Shown one piece after another: positions 1-10,279 of a DNA stretch of 64,000 nt. Source of the DNA: an uncultured Pelagibacteraceae bacterium. Its GTDB lineage: Bacteria; Pseudomonadota; Alphaproteobacteria; Pelagibacterales; Pelagibacteraceae. Position 1 is the first letter of the stretch, and each line of letters opens with the position of its first letter. Where the stretch lies: assembly GCA_902636025.1 (NCBI GenBank), contig CACPQG010000001.1:257770-321769 (forward strand), in the 5' to 3' direction. The notes under the pieces were generated by a model, which saw only the letters and a program-made list of their open reading frames with translations, searched no databases and had not been told where the DNA came from. Made by a program: the position numbers and the translations under genes.

Positions 1-32
1 ATTAAAAAAGAATTTTCTAATTTAATAAATCT

Positions 33-2093
33 TTAAATATTTTTTCTATTATCTACTAATGAGGACACAACAGATGGGTCTGCCAGTGTAGTTGTATCTC
101 CAAGCTGTTCATGTTCATTTGCTGCAATTTTTCGTAAAATTCTTCTCATTATTTTTCCAGATCTAGTTTTCGGTAATCCTGTAGCAAACTGAATAAAATC
201 TGGTGTCGCAATTGGTCCTATTTGTTTTCTTACCCAAAGTTTTAGATCTCTTTCTAAGTCTCCATCTGGGTTTTCCCCTGCGTTAAGAGTTACATAACAG
301 TATAAACCATTGCCCTTTATGTCGTGAGGATAACCAACCACTGCAGCCTCAGCAACTTTTGGATGAGCAACAAATGCACTTTCTATTTCTGCAGTACCAA
401 GGTTATGACCTGAAACAATAATAACATCATCTACACGACCAGTAATCCAGTAATAACCATCTTTGTCTCTTCTGCATCCATCACCAGTAAAATATTTTCC
501 TTCAAATTGAGAAAAATATGTATCAATGAATCTTTGGTGATCCCCATATACTGTTCGCATTTGACCAGGCCATGATTGAGCAATACACAATCTACCCTTT
601 GCCTCACCTTTGAGAGCTTTACCTTCTTGATCAACGATTACTGGCTTAATCCCATAAAAAGGTTTAGTTGCTGATCCTGGTTTAAGATCTATGGCTCCTG
701 TTTGTGGACTAATTAAAATACCACCAGTCTCAGTTTGCCACCAAGTGTCTACTATTGGGCATTTAGACTCCCCTACGGTTTTATAATACCATTGCCATGC
801 TTCTGGATTAATAGGTTCGCCTACAGTTCCTAGCAATTTAAGTGACTTTCTAGAAGTTTTTTTAACTGGACCGTCGCCCTCTCTCATTAGAGCTCTAATT
901 GCTGTTGGCGCAGTATAAAATATATTCACTTTATATTTATCAACGATTTGCCACCATCTTGATGTATCAGGATAAGTTGGTATTCCCTCAAACATTATTG
1001 TTGTAGCACCGTTTGCAAGCGGACCGTAAATTATATAGCTATGCCCTGTAATCCAGCCGATATCAGCTGTACACCAATAAATATCCTTAGGCTTATAGTT
1101 AAAAATATATTGATGTGTCATTGAAGCATAAACCATGTATCCACCAGTTGTATGAAGCACACCTTTCGGTTTTCCAGTTGAACCAGATGTATAAAGAATA
1201 AATAAAGGATCTTCAGCATTCATTTCTTCAGGCTCACACACAGCAGACGCTTTTTTTATTATTTCGTGATACCAAACATCTCTGCTTTCATCCCAGTTTA
1301 TTCTGTTTCCAGTTCTCTTTACTACAATGCATTTTTTCACATTTGGGCAGTGTATTAATGCTTCATCAGTTATTGATTTTAAAGCTATTATTTTTCCACC
1401 TCTTAAACCTTCATCAGCTGTTATAACGTAGTCTGACTTACAGTCATTTATTCTTCCTGCAATACTGTCTGGAGAAAAACCACCAAAGATAATAGAGTGT
1501 ATAGCTCCGATACGAGCACATGCTAACATCGTGTATGCTAATTCAGGTATCATTGTTAAATAAATAGTAACTCTATCCCCTTTTTTAATTCCTAAATCCT
1601 TAAGTGCATTTGCTGTTTTAGATACCTCTTGATGAAGTTGCTTATATGTAATTTTTTTTTGTATTTTAGGATCATCACCTACCCAAATAATTGCGGTTTT
1701 GTCTTTATTTTTTTTTAGATGTCTGTCGATACAATTTATAGATGCGTTTAGAGTTCCATCATAGTACCACTTAATGTTAACATCAGTCTTACTGTATTTG
1801 ACGTCTTTTATTTTTGTATATGGTTTAATCCAGTTTATTCTTTTTCCCTCTTTTTTCCAAAATTGTTCATTATGTTTAACAGATTCATTATATTTTTTTT
1901 CATATTGCTTTTTATTAACCAAAGCTTTTTTTTGCCAGTCAGACTTTACTTTAATAAAATTATTATCCTTAATTTTATTTTTGGTTTTATTAAGCTTTTT
2001 TTTCTTCAAAGAAATTTTCTTAGATTGCCTTTTGACTTTTTTACTCTTTTTATTCTTCTTTTTCTTTTTCTTTATTCTAGACTTTTTTTTCAT
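33..2093 (-). CDS. acs: Acetyl-CoA synthetase (AMP-forming) with lysine-rich N-terminal extension
   Basis: 686 aa ORF; motifs [64 protein letters not shown] typical of Acs. Confidence 0.96.
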   Translation of the reverse strand: MKKKSRIKKKKKKNKKSKKVKRQSKKISLKKKKLNKTKNKIKDNNFIKVKSDWQKKALVNKKQYEKKYNESVKHNEQFWKKEGKRINWIKPYTKIKDVKYSKTDVNIKWYYDGTLNASINCIDRHLKKNKDKTAIIWVGDDPKIQKKITYKQLHQEVSKTANALKDLGIKKGDRVTIYLTMIPELAYTMLACARIGAIHSIIFGGFSPDSIAGRINDCKSDYVITADEGLRGGKIIALKSITDEALIHCPNVKKCIVVKRTGNRINWDESRDVWYHEIIKKASAVCEPEEMNAEDPLFILYTSGSTGKPKGVLHTTGGYMVYASMTHQYIFNYKPKDIYWCTADIGWITGHSYIIYGPLANGATTIMFEGIPTYPDTSRWWQIVDKYKVNIFYTAPTAIRALMREGDGPVKKTSRKSLKLLGTVGEPINPEAWQWYYKTVGESKCPIVDTWWQTETGGILISPQTGAIDLKPGSATKPFYGIKPVIVDQEGKALKGEAKGRLCIAQSWPGQMRTVYGDHQRFIDTYFSQFEGKYFTGDGCRRDKDGYYWITGRVDDVIIVSGHNLGTAEIESAFVAHPKVAEAAVVGYPHDIKGNGLYCYVTLNAGENPDGDLERDLKLWVRKQIGPIATPDFIQFATGLPKTRSGKIMRRILRKIAANEHEQLGDTTTLADPSVVSSLVDNRKNI

Positions 2094-2105
2094 AATTCAT
2101 GATAT

Positions 2106-2525
2106 TTATTTAACAATACTACTAATCTTATTAATAATTTTCCAGCTTTTAGTATCTATTGGCATAACAGATAATCTGCTTTGTTTTACAAGCGAAAGCC
2201 CTTTTAAATGAGGATGTTTTTTGATTTTTTCTAAAGATATTGGCATTAAAAAAGTTTTTTTATATTTCACTTTTATTGCAACAAAATATTTTTTTTTATC
2301 AGTCGGGTCGATAAAAGCTTCTTTGATCACCTGAACTATTCCTACTATTTCTTTTCCAATATTTGAGTGGTAAAAAAAACATAAATCACCTTTACGCATT
2401 TTTTTAAGATTATTTGCTGCTTGATAATTTCGTACACCATCCCACAGCGCACCTTTTTTCCCAGCTTTCTTTTGCTTTTCAATAGACCACACATCTGGTT
2501 CTGATTTAAGTAACCAATATTTCAT
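2106..2525 (-). CDS. EVE domain-containing protein (thymocyte nuclear protein 1-like)
   Basis: MKYWLLKSEPDVWSIEKQ...LWDGVRNYQAANNLKKMRKGDLCFFYHSN is the typical EVE N-terminus; internal ATG at 2525 preferred over the ORF-track start at 2675. Confidence 0.9.
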   Translation of the reverse strand: MKYWLLKSEPDVWSIEKQKKAGKKGALWDGVRNYQAANNLKKMRKGDLCFFYHSNIGKEIVGIVQVIKEAFIDPTDKKKYFVAIKVKYKKTFLMPISLEKIKKHPHLKGLSLVKQSRLSVMPIDTKSWKIINKISSIVK

Positions 2526-2577
2526 ATTACTTTTGTAAACATATATATTAACATAAAAATTTATATTATTTAAAAAA

Positions 2578-4458
2578 ATGAATTCTAAATTAGAAAAAGT
2601 TCTAGAGTTAATAAAAAAAAACCAACTTGATAATGCAAAAAATGAATGTTCAATATTAATTTCTAAAAATAGCAAAGATCCTGAAATTTTAAATTTATAT
2701 GCAATAATATGCTTTCAACTTGAGGAATATGATGAAGCTATAGATAATTGGAAAAAATCAGTCAAGTCCAATCCAAAATATTTCTTTGGTTACAATAATA
2801 TCGGTAAGGCTTTTTTAAGTCTTAAAAAGTTTAATGTGGCCCTTGAAAATTTTAATAAAAGTATAGAAATTAAACCAGATTTTTTTGAAGCTTATAATAA
2901 TAAAGGCAATACTCTTATTAGATTAGGTAAATTTGAGGATGCAATAAAAAATTATGATAAAGCAATTGAAATTAATCCAAATAATTTATTTGGTTATATT
3001 TTTAAAGGTCATGCTCTCACAGAAATAGGCAGTTTAGAAAACGCTCTTCTTTCGTATAATAATGCACATAGTATTAATCCATCTCATCCACTATTATTAG
3101 GATACATATTAAATATTAAATCTAGAATATGTGACTGGAAAAACTTTGGTGAGAGCTTAAAAAACCTAAAATTTAATTTAGAAAATAAAAAAAAAGTAAC
3201 TTTTCCATTCACTACATTAACTTTATTAGATGATCCCGCCCTACAAAAACAATCATCAGAAATTTGGGTAAATGATTATCAGATATCATCTGATAGAAAA
3301 AATAAATTCAATATCAAAAAGAATAATTCAAAGATAAGGCTAGGTTATTTTACAGCAGATTTTAGAAATCACGCTACTTCACATTTGACAGCAGAGATGT
3401 TTGAAAATCACAACAAAACAAAATTTGAAACAATAGGCTTTTATTTGGGAAGAACAATTCAACAAAAGGATAAATGGCACGAAAGACTTAAAAAAAGTTT
3501 TGATAAATTTTTTTATGTTAATGAAATGAATGATCAAGAAATTTCAAAACTTGCCATAGATCTAAATATTGATATTGCAATAGATCTTATGGCACATTGT
3601 AATAATGGTATGGAGAATAGATTTGGAATATTTGTAAGAGGATGTGCACCTATACAAATAAATTTTTTAGGTTATCCAGGTACAAGTGGTTCAAACTCTA
3701 TAGATTATATTATTGCTGATAAAACAACTATACCATCGAAAAATCAAAAGTATTTTTCAGAGAAAATAATTTATCTTCCTGATACCTATCAGCCTAACAC
3801 CAAAAATGTAACAAAAACAAATAAACATTTTTCCAAGTCTGATTTTGGATTACCAGAAGATAAGTTCATATTTTGTTGTTTTAATCAACACCAAAAAATT
3901 TCTCCTAAAATGTTTAATATTTGGATGAATATTTTAAAAAAAAACAAAAATAGTTTTTTATGGCTTTTAGAGGATAATGTTTTTTCAAAAAAAAACCTCA
4001 TTCTTGAAACAGAAAAAAGAAATGTGGACAAAAATAGAATTATTTTTAGTGATCGTATCAATCTTGAAGATCATTTAGAAAGAATAAAACTTGCTGATTT
4101 ATTTCTCGATACGTATCCTTATTCAGCTCATACCACCTGTAGTGATGCTTTAAGATCAGGTCTACCAGTGCTTACTTTAAAAGGTGAAACTTTTGCTAGC
4201 AGGGTTGCGTCAAGTTTACTAAAGACATTGGATTTAGATGAGTTGATTACTACTTCTATAGAAGAATATGAAACATTTGCCAACGAATATTGTATAAATT
4301 TTAAAAAATTGCAAAAAGTAAAAAAAAAGATACAAAAAAATTTAATTAATTCGAAACTTTTTAATAGTAAACTTTTTACGGAAAATTTGGAAAAAGGATA
4401 TACTGCAGCCTATAATAAATTTATAAATTTAAGTCAAAAAGAAAATATTATTTTATAA
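2578..4458 (+). CDS. TPR-repeat protein with O-GlcNAc transferase/SPINDLY-like (GT41) glycosyltransferase domain
   Basis: N-terminal TPR repeats; C-terminal LRLGYFTADFRNHATSHL-, INFLGYPGTSG-, FCCFNQHQKISP-, FLDTYPYSAHTTCSDALRSGLPVLTLKGETFASRVASSLL motifs. Confidence 0.88.
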   Translation: MNSKLEKVLELIKKNQLDNAKNECSILISKNSKDPEILNLYAIICFQLEEYDEAIDNWKKSVKSNPKYFFGYNNIGKAFLSLKKFNVALENFNKSIEIKPDFFEAYNNKGNTLIRLGKFEDAIKNYDKAIEINPNNLFGYIFKGHALTEIGSLENALLSYNNAHSINPSHPLLLGYILNIKSRICDWKNFGESLKNLKFNLENKKKVTFPFTTLTLLDDPALQKQSSEIWVNDYQISSDRKNKFNIKKNNSKIRLGYFTADFRNHATSHLTAEMFENHNKTKFETIGFYLGRTIQQKDKWHERLKKSFDKFFYVNEMNDQEISKLAIDLNIDIAIDLMAHCNNGMENRFGIFVRGCAPIQINFLGYPGTSGSNSIDYIIADKTTIPSKNQKYFSEKIIYLPDTYQPNTKNVTKTNKHFSKSDFGLPEDKFIFCCFNQHQKISPKMFNIWMNILKKNKNSFLWLLEDNVFSKKNLILETEKRNVDKNRIIFSDRINLEDHLERIKLADLFLDTYPYSAHTTCSDALRSGLPVLTLKGETFASRVASSLLKTLDLDELITTSIEEYETFANEYCINFKKLQKVKKKIQKNLINSKLFNSKLFTENLEKGYTAAYNKFINLSQKENIIL

Positions 4459-4465
4459 AAATTAG

Positions 4466-5539
4466 TTAGAATTTAACTCCCGAACCTTTTAAAAAAATAG
4501 CTTTTTCATCTAATGCCCATCTTGGTTTTGCAGGGTAACTGAGCTTATTAAATTTCTTTAACTTGTATCTTTCCAATCCTGCCATTGCGATCATAGCTGC
4601 GTTATCCCCACATAAATATTGGGGAGGAAAAATCGCTTTAAAGTTCTCATTTAAACTCAATTTTTCTAAATTATCTCTTATTTTTTTGTTTGCGGCTACT
4701 CCACCAGCAACTACAAATGTATTATTTTTTCTTAAGTTTATTTTTTTAAACTCATCAAATGCAATTTTGGTTTTTTTATATAATATTTCTTCTATTGTTT
4801 TTTGAAAAGATGCTGCGAGATCATATTTATCTTGTTTATTATTTAGTGTCTTTGAAATTTTAAGAACTGCAGTTTTTAATCCAGCAAAAGATAAATTGCA
4901 TCCGCCTTTATTTATAATCGGCTTGGGAAGCTTAAATCTATTTTTGTCCCCTAATAGGGCATATTTTTCTATAAAAGGACCTCCGGGAAATTTAATTCCC
5001 AATAATTTTGCAGTTTTGTCAAATGCCTCACCTAATGCATCGTCTATTGTTGTTCCAAGCCTTTTGTATTTTCCCAAATTTTTTACTGCGAGATATTGAG
5101 TGTGCCCTCCTGAAATTAATAAAAGCAAGTAGGGATACTTTAAGTCGGTTACTATTTTTGGGCTTAAAGCATGTCCCTCCAAATGATTTATAGCTATGAA
5201 TGGTTTTTTCAATGACATTGCTAAAGCTTTTCCAAAATTTAAACCAACTGATAGACAAACAATTAAACCAGGACCAGCTGTAACTGCTATAGCATCAATA
5301 TCACTCAATTTTTTACCACTATCTTGAAGCGCTTTATTTACAATTAGATCAATTTTATCTATATGGGATCTTGCTGCAAGTTCTGGAACAACGCCACCAA
5401 ATTTTTTATGTATTTCGGTTTGACTAGATACTACATTTGAAAGTAGATTTGGCACATTTTGTCCACTTTCCTCTATTATGGCCGCAGCTGTTTCATCACA
5501 ACTTGACTCAATTCCAAGAATTATAGCTCTTTTTTTCAT
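4466..5539 (-). CDS. tsaD: tRNA N6-adenosine threonylcarbamoyltransferase TsaD
   Basis: ILGIESSCDETAAAI, PELAARSH, NHLEGHALSP, LLLISGGHTQ; start at internal ATG 5539 preferred. Confidence 0.96.
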   Translation of the reverse strand: MKKRAIILGIESSCDETAAAIIEESGQNVPNLLSNVVSSQTEIHKKFGGVVPELAARSHIDKIDLIVNKALQDSGKKLSDIDAIAVTAGPGLIVCLSVGLNFGKALAMSLKKPFIAINHLEGHALSPKIVTDLKYPYLLLLISGGHTQYLAVKNLGKYKRLGTTIDDALGEAFDKTAKLLGIKFPGGPFIEKYALLGDKNRFKLPKPIINKGGCNLSFAGLKTAVLKISKTLNNKQDKYDLAASFQKTIEEILYKKTKIAFDEFKKINLRKNNTFVVAGGVAANKKIRDNLEKLSLNENFKAIFPPQYLCGDNAAMIAMAGLERYKLKKFNKLSYPAKPRWALDEKAIFLKGSGVKF

Positions 5540-5594
5540 TAAACTTTTTTTATTATACAATTCAAATATAAAAAATTAATTATAAATTAATTTT

Positions 5595-6518
5595 ATGAAA
5601 AAAAAAATTATTATAGGTTCAAGAGGAAGCAAATTAGCTCTAGTTTATGCTAAATTAGCCAAAAATAAAATTGATAAATTAAAATCGAGATTTGGAATTA
5701 AACATGTGGTTATCAAAAAAATTAAAACAAAGGGGGATAAACTCCAAAACATCAGACTTTCAGATATAGGAGGAAAAGGTCTGTTTACAAAAAAAATCGA
5801 AAAAGAATTACTTAATAAAAAAATTGATATAGCTGTTCATGCCTTAAAAGATCTCCCATCAAAAGAATCTAAAAACCTTTATACAGATTGTTATCTAAAA
5901 AGAAACGACCCAAGAGAAGTTTTGATAAGCAGAAAAAGACAAAAATTTCATAATTTGCCGAAAAATTCTGTTATCGGTACCTCATCTTTTAGAAGAGAAT
6001 TTCAACTTAAGAGATTGAGGAAAGATTTAAATTATAAACTAATTAGAGGCAATGTAGATACAAGACTAAAAAAATTAAAAAATAATCTTTATGACGCTAT
6101 AATTTTATCTTATGCAGGCCTCAAAAGTCTGAAAATGGAGAATAATATTTCTCAAATTTTTTCTTTATCTCAAATTATACCAAGCGCTGGACAGGGCGCT
6201 ATAGCTTTGCAATGTAGAAAAAATGACCATCAAATAAATAAATTATTAAATTTTGTGAATCATCCCTCAACACATAAATGTGTTAATGCTGAGAGAGATG
6301 TACTTAAAGTTTTAGATGGAGATTGTGAGACACCTGTTGGGGCAAATGCAAAAATCATTAGGAATAAATTAAACTTGGTCGTAGAATTATTCTCTATTGA
6401 TGGAAAAAAAAGATTTTATATGAAATCCTCAAAAAAATTAAGTTTAGCAAATATAATTGGAAAAGAACTTGGTGAAAAGATCAAAAAAAGATCTAAGAAA
6501 CTATATAAAAAAAAATAA
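5595..6518 (+). CDS. hemC: Hydroxymethylbilane synthase (porphobilinogen deaminase)
   Basis: IGSRGSKLALVYAK, VHALKDLPS, LIRGNVDTRLKKL, DGDCETPVGA (dipyrromethane Cys). Confidence 0.96.
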   Translation: MKKKIIIGSRGSKLALVYAKLAKNKIDKLKSRFGIKHVVIKKIKTKGDKLQNIRLSDIGGKGLFTKKIEKELLNKKIDIAVHALKDLPSKESKNLYTDCYLKRNDPREVLISRKRQKFHNLPKNSVIGTSSFRREFQLKRLRKDLNYKLIRGNVDTRLKKLKNNLYDAIILSYAGLKSLKMENNISQIFSLSQIIPSAGQGAIALQCRKNDHQINKLLNFVNHPSTHKCVNAERDVLKVLDGDCETPVGANAKIIRNKLNLVVELFSIDGKKRFYMKSSKKLSLANIIGKELGEKIKKRSKKLYKKK

Positions 6519-6520
6519 AA

Positions 6521-7219
6521 ATGCATATCTTATTTACTAGACCTTTAGATGATTGTTATGATCTTATGTTGAGATTTAAATCCTTGGGACACTTCATTTC
6601 ACATATTCCAGTTATTAATATTGAAAAAACTACTTATGAAAAATTAAATTTTACGGATTTTAAAGGAATAATTTTTACAAGTGCAAATGCAATTAAGTTC
6701 TTAAATACAAAAGATGTTGATAAAAAAATTTTGTGTTTTTGTGTTGGAACAGCAACTGAAAAAATGGCAAAGAGAAAAGGATTTCAGAATATTTATGTCG
6801 CAAATGGAAATGTAAATAATCTTAAGGAAATAATTTTACAAAACTTTAAAACATCTCAGGGAAAATTAATTTATGTGACTGGACAGGTAATATCATCGGA
6901 CTTAGATAAAAAATTAATTTCTGAAGGATATAATTTTAAAAGAGTAATTAATTATAAAGCTATCCAGCAAGAAAAAATTAACCCAGATGTGATTGAAAAG
7001 CTAAAAAAAAATATGCCTGATATAGTTTATATTTACTCACAAAATAGTGCTCAAAGTTTTTTAAATATTGTAAAAAATCATAATATTCAAAATCTTTGGA
7101 TGAATACCAATTTAATGTGTATAAGTGAGAAAACTTCAGCAATTCTAAATGAAATAAAATGGAAAAAAATATTTCTTTTTAATCCTGGAGATGAGGAATT
7201 TTTACTGTATAAAATTTGA
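6521..7219 (+). CDS. hemD: Uroporphyrinogen-III synthase
   Basis: Directly downstream of hemC; MHILFTRPLDDCYDL..., IIFTSANAIKFL. Confidence 0.85.
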   Translation: MHILFTRPLDDCYDLMLRFKSLGHFISHIPVINIEKTTYEKLNFTDFKGIIFTSANAIKFLNTKDVDKKILCFCVGTATEKMAKRKGFQNIYVANGNVNNLKEIILQNFKTSQGKLIYVTGQVISSDLDKKLISEGYNFKRVINYKAIQQEKINPDVIEKLKKNMPDIVYIYSQNSAQSFLNIVKNHNIQNLWMNTNLMCISEKTSAILNEIKWKKIFLFNPGDEEFLLYKI

Positions 7220-7221
7220 TT

Positions 7222-8307
7222 ATGGAAATATTTAATAATTTTAAAGATTTATTTCTGTCAGTTTGGAATAAAGGGATTTTAGGTATTGATATATTTGAAA
7301 TTCTAATTGGTCTTGGAATTTTTTTAATTTTTTTAATTTTCAGAGGGTTAATTAGCAAACTAATTATAAAAAAATTAAAAATCATTTCGCAAAAAACTAC
7401 TAATAAGCTTGACGACACATTCGTAAAAGCAATGGAAGGACCAGCTAGATTTTTACCTATAGTTTTAGGTTTTTTTATTGCGAGTTATTATATGTCATTT
7501 TCAGACGATAAAAGGTTATTCATAGATAACATAAATAGGACTCTGATTACAATTTTACTTTTCTGGATTATACATCAAATCATTGAACCAATTTCCTACA
7601 TGCTCAGTGGACTAAGCAGAGTTCTTACCAGAGAATTAATTGGATGGATTATTAAATCACTTAAAATATTAATTTTTATACTCGGTGCTGCGGCAGTTTT
7701 AGAACTATGGGGAATTAAAATCGGACCAATAATTGCTGGCCTTGGTCTTTTTGGTGTAGCGGTTGCTCTAGGTGCACAAGATTTATTTAAAAATTTGATT
7801 TCAGGAATTTTAGTATTAGTGGAAAAACGTTTTAAGATGGGAGATTGGATTGTAGTTGAAGGAATTATAGAGGGTATAGTTGAGAAAATTGGTTTTAGAT
7901 CCACGACAATTAGAAAATTTGATAAATCTTTAGCGATTATTCCTAACTTTCAATTTGCTGAAAACGCGGTAATTAATATAAGTCAAACAACCAATTGGAT
8001 TATAAGTTGGATTATTAATCTTCAATATGACACTACGGTTGATCAACTTAAAAAAATTAGGAATGAAATTGAATATTATATAGAAAAACACGAAGATTTT
8101 AATATCGAACTTGGTTATGCGGTGAGAATAGATAAATTTGCAGAAAGTTCCATAGATATGTATGTACGCTGTTTTACCAAAACTGATGAATGGGAAAAAT
8201 GGTTGTCAGTCAAAGAAAGATTGGCGATAAAGATTAAACAAATTGTTGAAAAAAATGGAGCAGCGTTTGCTTTCCCTAGCCAATCGATTTATGTAGAAAA
8301 AAAATGA
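7222..8307 (+). CDS. MscS-family mechanosensitive ion channel
   Basis: MscS core GLGLFGVAVALGAQDLFKNLISGILVLVEKRFKMGDWIVVEGIIEGIVEKIGFRSTTIR; start either TTG 7216 or ATG 7222. Confidence 0.93.
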   Translation: MEIFNNFKDLFLSVWNKGILGIDIFEILIGLGIFLIFLIFRGLISKLIIKKLKIISQKTTNKLDDTFVKAMEGPARFLPIVLGFFIASYYMSFSDDKRLFIDNINRTLITILLFWIIHQIIEPISYMLSGLSRVLTRELIGWIIKSLKILIFILGAAAVLELWGIKIGPIIAGLGLFGVAVALGAQDLFKNLISGILVLVEKRFKMGDWIVVEGIIEGIVEKIGFRSTTIRKFDKSLAIIPNFQFAENAVINISQTTNWIISWIINLQYDTTVDQLKKIRNEIEYYIEKHEDFNIELGYAVRIDKFAESSIDMYVRCFTKTDEWEKWLSVKERLAIKIKQIVEKNGAAFAFPSQSIYVEKK

Positions 8308-8594
8308 TTGCATTATTTTATTTGGTTCTGCAAGTCTTAAAACTCTATTCTTACGTAGTTATAGCCAATGTAATTATTAGCTGGCTAGTGGCGTTTAATA
8401 TTCTAAATACTTCTAGTAGATTCGTTTTTTTAGTTTTGGATTTCACATATAGATTAACGGAACCATTATTATGGCGCATTAGGCGTTTTTTGCCAAATCT
8501 AGGTGCTTTTGATATTTCTCCTATCATCCTTCTTTTGTTGATATGGTTTGTAGAAGTGTGTATGAAGATTTATTTAGCACCAATTTTATTTTAA
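8304..8594 (+). CDS. YggT family membrane protein
   Basis: 96 aa; NVIISWLVAFNI, LTEPLLWRIRRFLPNLGAFDISPIILLL. Confidence 0.88.
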   Translation: MIALFYLVLQVLKLYSYVVIANVIISWLVAFNILNTSSRFVFLVLDFTYRLTEPLLWRIRRFLPNLGAFDISPIILLLLIWFVEVCMKIYLAPILF

Positions 8595-8600
8595 CTTATT

Positions 8601-9443
8601 ATGATTTTAATTGACGGAAAAAAAGAAGCTGCAATTTTAAGAGAAGAGTTAAAAAAAGAAGTCTTAGATCTAAAAGCAAGATACAATAAGATACCTGGTC
8701 TTACAGTTATTTTAATTGGGGAACTTGCACCAAGCAAAATTTATGTTAGGAATAAGGAGAAATCAGCGAAAGAAGTGGGACTAAAATCCGAAGTTATTAA
8801 ATACCCAGATAGTGTCGACGAGATTACAATATTAAATAAAATTTATGAATTAAACAAAGATGATTCGGTGTCTGGGATCTTGGTTCAGTTGCCTTTACCA
8901 AAACATATAAACAAAAAAAAAGTTATAGAGGCTATAAGACCAGAAAAAGATGTAGATGGTTTCCACCCTCAAAATGTTGGAAATCTTTCATCAGGATATG
9001 AAAGTTCAATTCCATGTACGCCTTTGGGATGCTACTTTTTAATTAAAAAAGTAGAGCCAAACCTTAGTGGAAAAAAAGCAATTGTAATAGGTAGATCAAA
9101 CTTAAATGGTAAACCCATGACACAATTATTGCTTAAAGAAAACTGTACGGTGACTATAACTCATTCTAAAACAAAAGATTTAAAAAGAGAGTGTCTCAAG
9201 GGCGACATTATAGTTGCTGCTGTTGGAATACCAGAACTAGTTAGGGGTGATTGGGTAAAAAAAGACACAATTGTAATTGATGTAGGAATTAACAAAACAG
9301 AAAAAGGATTAGTAGGTGATGTAAATTTTGAAGAGGTTTCAAAAGTTGCAAAGGCTTTAACACCAGTTCCGGGTGGAGTTGGCCCGATGACAATAGCCTG
9401 TCTGTTGAAAAATACTATTGAGTGTTTCAAAAGATCAATTTAG
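8601..9443 (+). CDS. folD: Bifunctional methylenetetrahydrofolate dehydrogenase/methenyltetrahydrofolate cyclohydrolase
   Basis: VGLKSEV, GILVQLPLPKHI, PEKDVDGFHPQNVG, PCTPLGC, VIGRSNLNGKPMTQLLL, TPVPGGVGPMTIA. Confidence 0.97.
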   Translation: MILIDGKKEAAILREELKKEVLDLKARYNKIPGLTVILIGELAPSKIYVRNKEKSAKEVGLKSEVIKYPDSVDEITILNKIYELNKDDSVSGILVQLPLPKHINKKKVIEAIRPEKDVDGFHPQNVGNLSSGYESSIPCTPLGCYFLIKKVEPNLSGKKAIVIGRSNLNGKPMTQLLLKENCTVTITHSKTKDLKRECLKGDIIVAAVGIPELVRGDWVKKDTIVIDVGINKTEKGLVGDVNFEEVSKVAKALTPVPGGVGPMTIACLLKNTIECFKRSI

Positions 9444-9453
9444 TATATTTTCT

Positions 9454-10278
9454 ATGAATGTTTATATTAACGAAAAATATCAAAGTTTAGACTTATTAGC
9501 TAAAGAAAATAAAAAAAAATATAACAAAAATGAACCTTTTCCTCATATTTATTTTGATAATTTTTTTAATGAAAAAATATTAGACCAAATACTTATTGAT
9601 TGGCCAAATACGAAAAATAATAAAAATTTTTTTAATGATGACGGAAAAAATGAAAAAAAAATTTCAACATCCTCTCCACTAGCTTTAGATAGCATCCCTT
9701 CATTAAATGGTTTTTTAAATTTTCTTAATTCGTTTAGGTTTATTAATTTTATTCAAAATATAACAGGAATAGAGGAAAGTTTGATAGCAGATCCATATTT
9801 TTTAGGTGGCGGAATACATGAAATTAAAAAAGGCGGATTTTTAAAAATTCATGCAGACTTTAATTTTCATCCAAAACTTAAACTATCAAGAAGAATTAAT
9901 ATGTTAATTTACCTTAATAAAGAATGGAAAGAGGACTATGGAGGTCATTTAGAACTATGGGACAGGAAAATGGAAAATTGCAAAGTAAAAATTTTACCAA
10001 AATTTAATCGAATGGTAATATTCAATACTACTTATTTTAGTTATCATGGTCATCCCGACCCTCTAAATTGTCCTGAAGAAAAAAGTAGAAAATCGCTTGC
10101 ACTATATTATTATTCAAATGGAAGACCAAAAAATGAAATTCATAAAGATTTTGATAATCAGTTTAGAACCACCACATGGAAAAATAGATTAGGCAAAGAT
10201 AGTGAAGTTTCCAATAGTATGCCTATATATAAAAAAATTTTTGGAAAATTTTATTATAAAATAAAAATCAAAAATTGA
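9454..10278 (+). CDS. 2OG-Fe(II) oxygenase superfamily protein
   Basis: HADFNFH (HxD) plus a distal H (FSYHGHP) and downstream R/K pattern; GGHLELWDRKM, MLIYLNKEW; internal ATG 9454 preferred. Confidence 0.8.
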   Translation: MNVYINEKYQSLDLLAKENKKKYNKNEPFPHIYFDNFFNEKILDQILIDWPNTKNNKNFFNDDGKNEKKISTSSPLALDSIPSLNGFLNFLNSFRFINFIQNITGIEESLIADPYFLGGGIHEIKKGGFLKIHADFNFHPKLKLSRRINMLIYLNKEWKEDYGGHLELWDRKMENCKVKILPKFNRMVIFNTTYFSYHGHPDPLNCPEEKSRKSLALYYYSNGRPKNEIHKDFDNQFRTTTWKNRLGKDSEVSNSMPIYKKIFGKFYYKIKIKN

Positions 10279-10279
10279 A

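Noticed and set aside
1774-2211. 145-aa plus-strand hydrophobic ORF (F/L rich)
   Set aside because: Antisense to the lysine-rich acs N-terminus; poly-F/L composition is the complement of AAA/AAG codons
2526-2675. N-terminal extension of the EVE-domain ORF
   Set aside because: Overlaps the start of the divergent TPR gene; canonical EVE start MKYWLLKSEPD is at 2525
7216-7224. TTG start at 7216 for mscS
   Set aside because: ATG at 7222 is two codons downstream and more plausible; not a distinct biological observation
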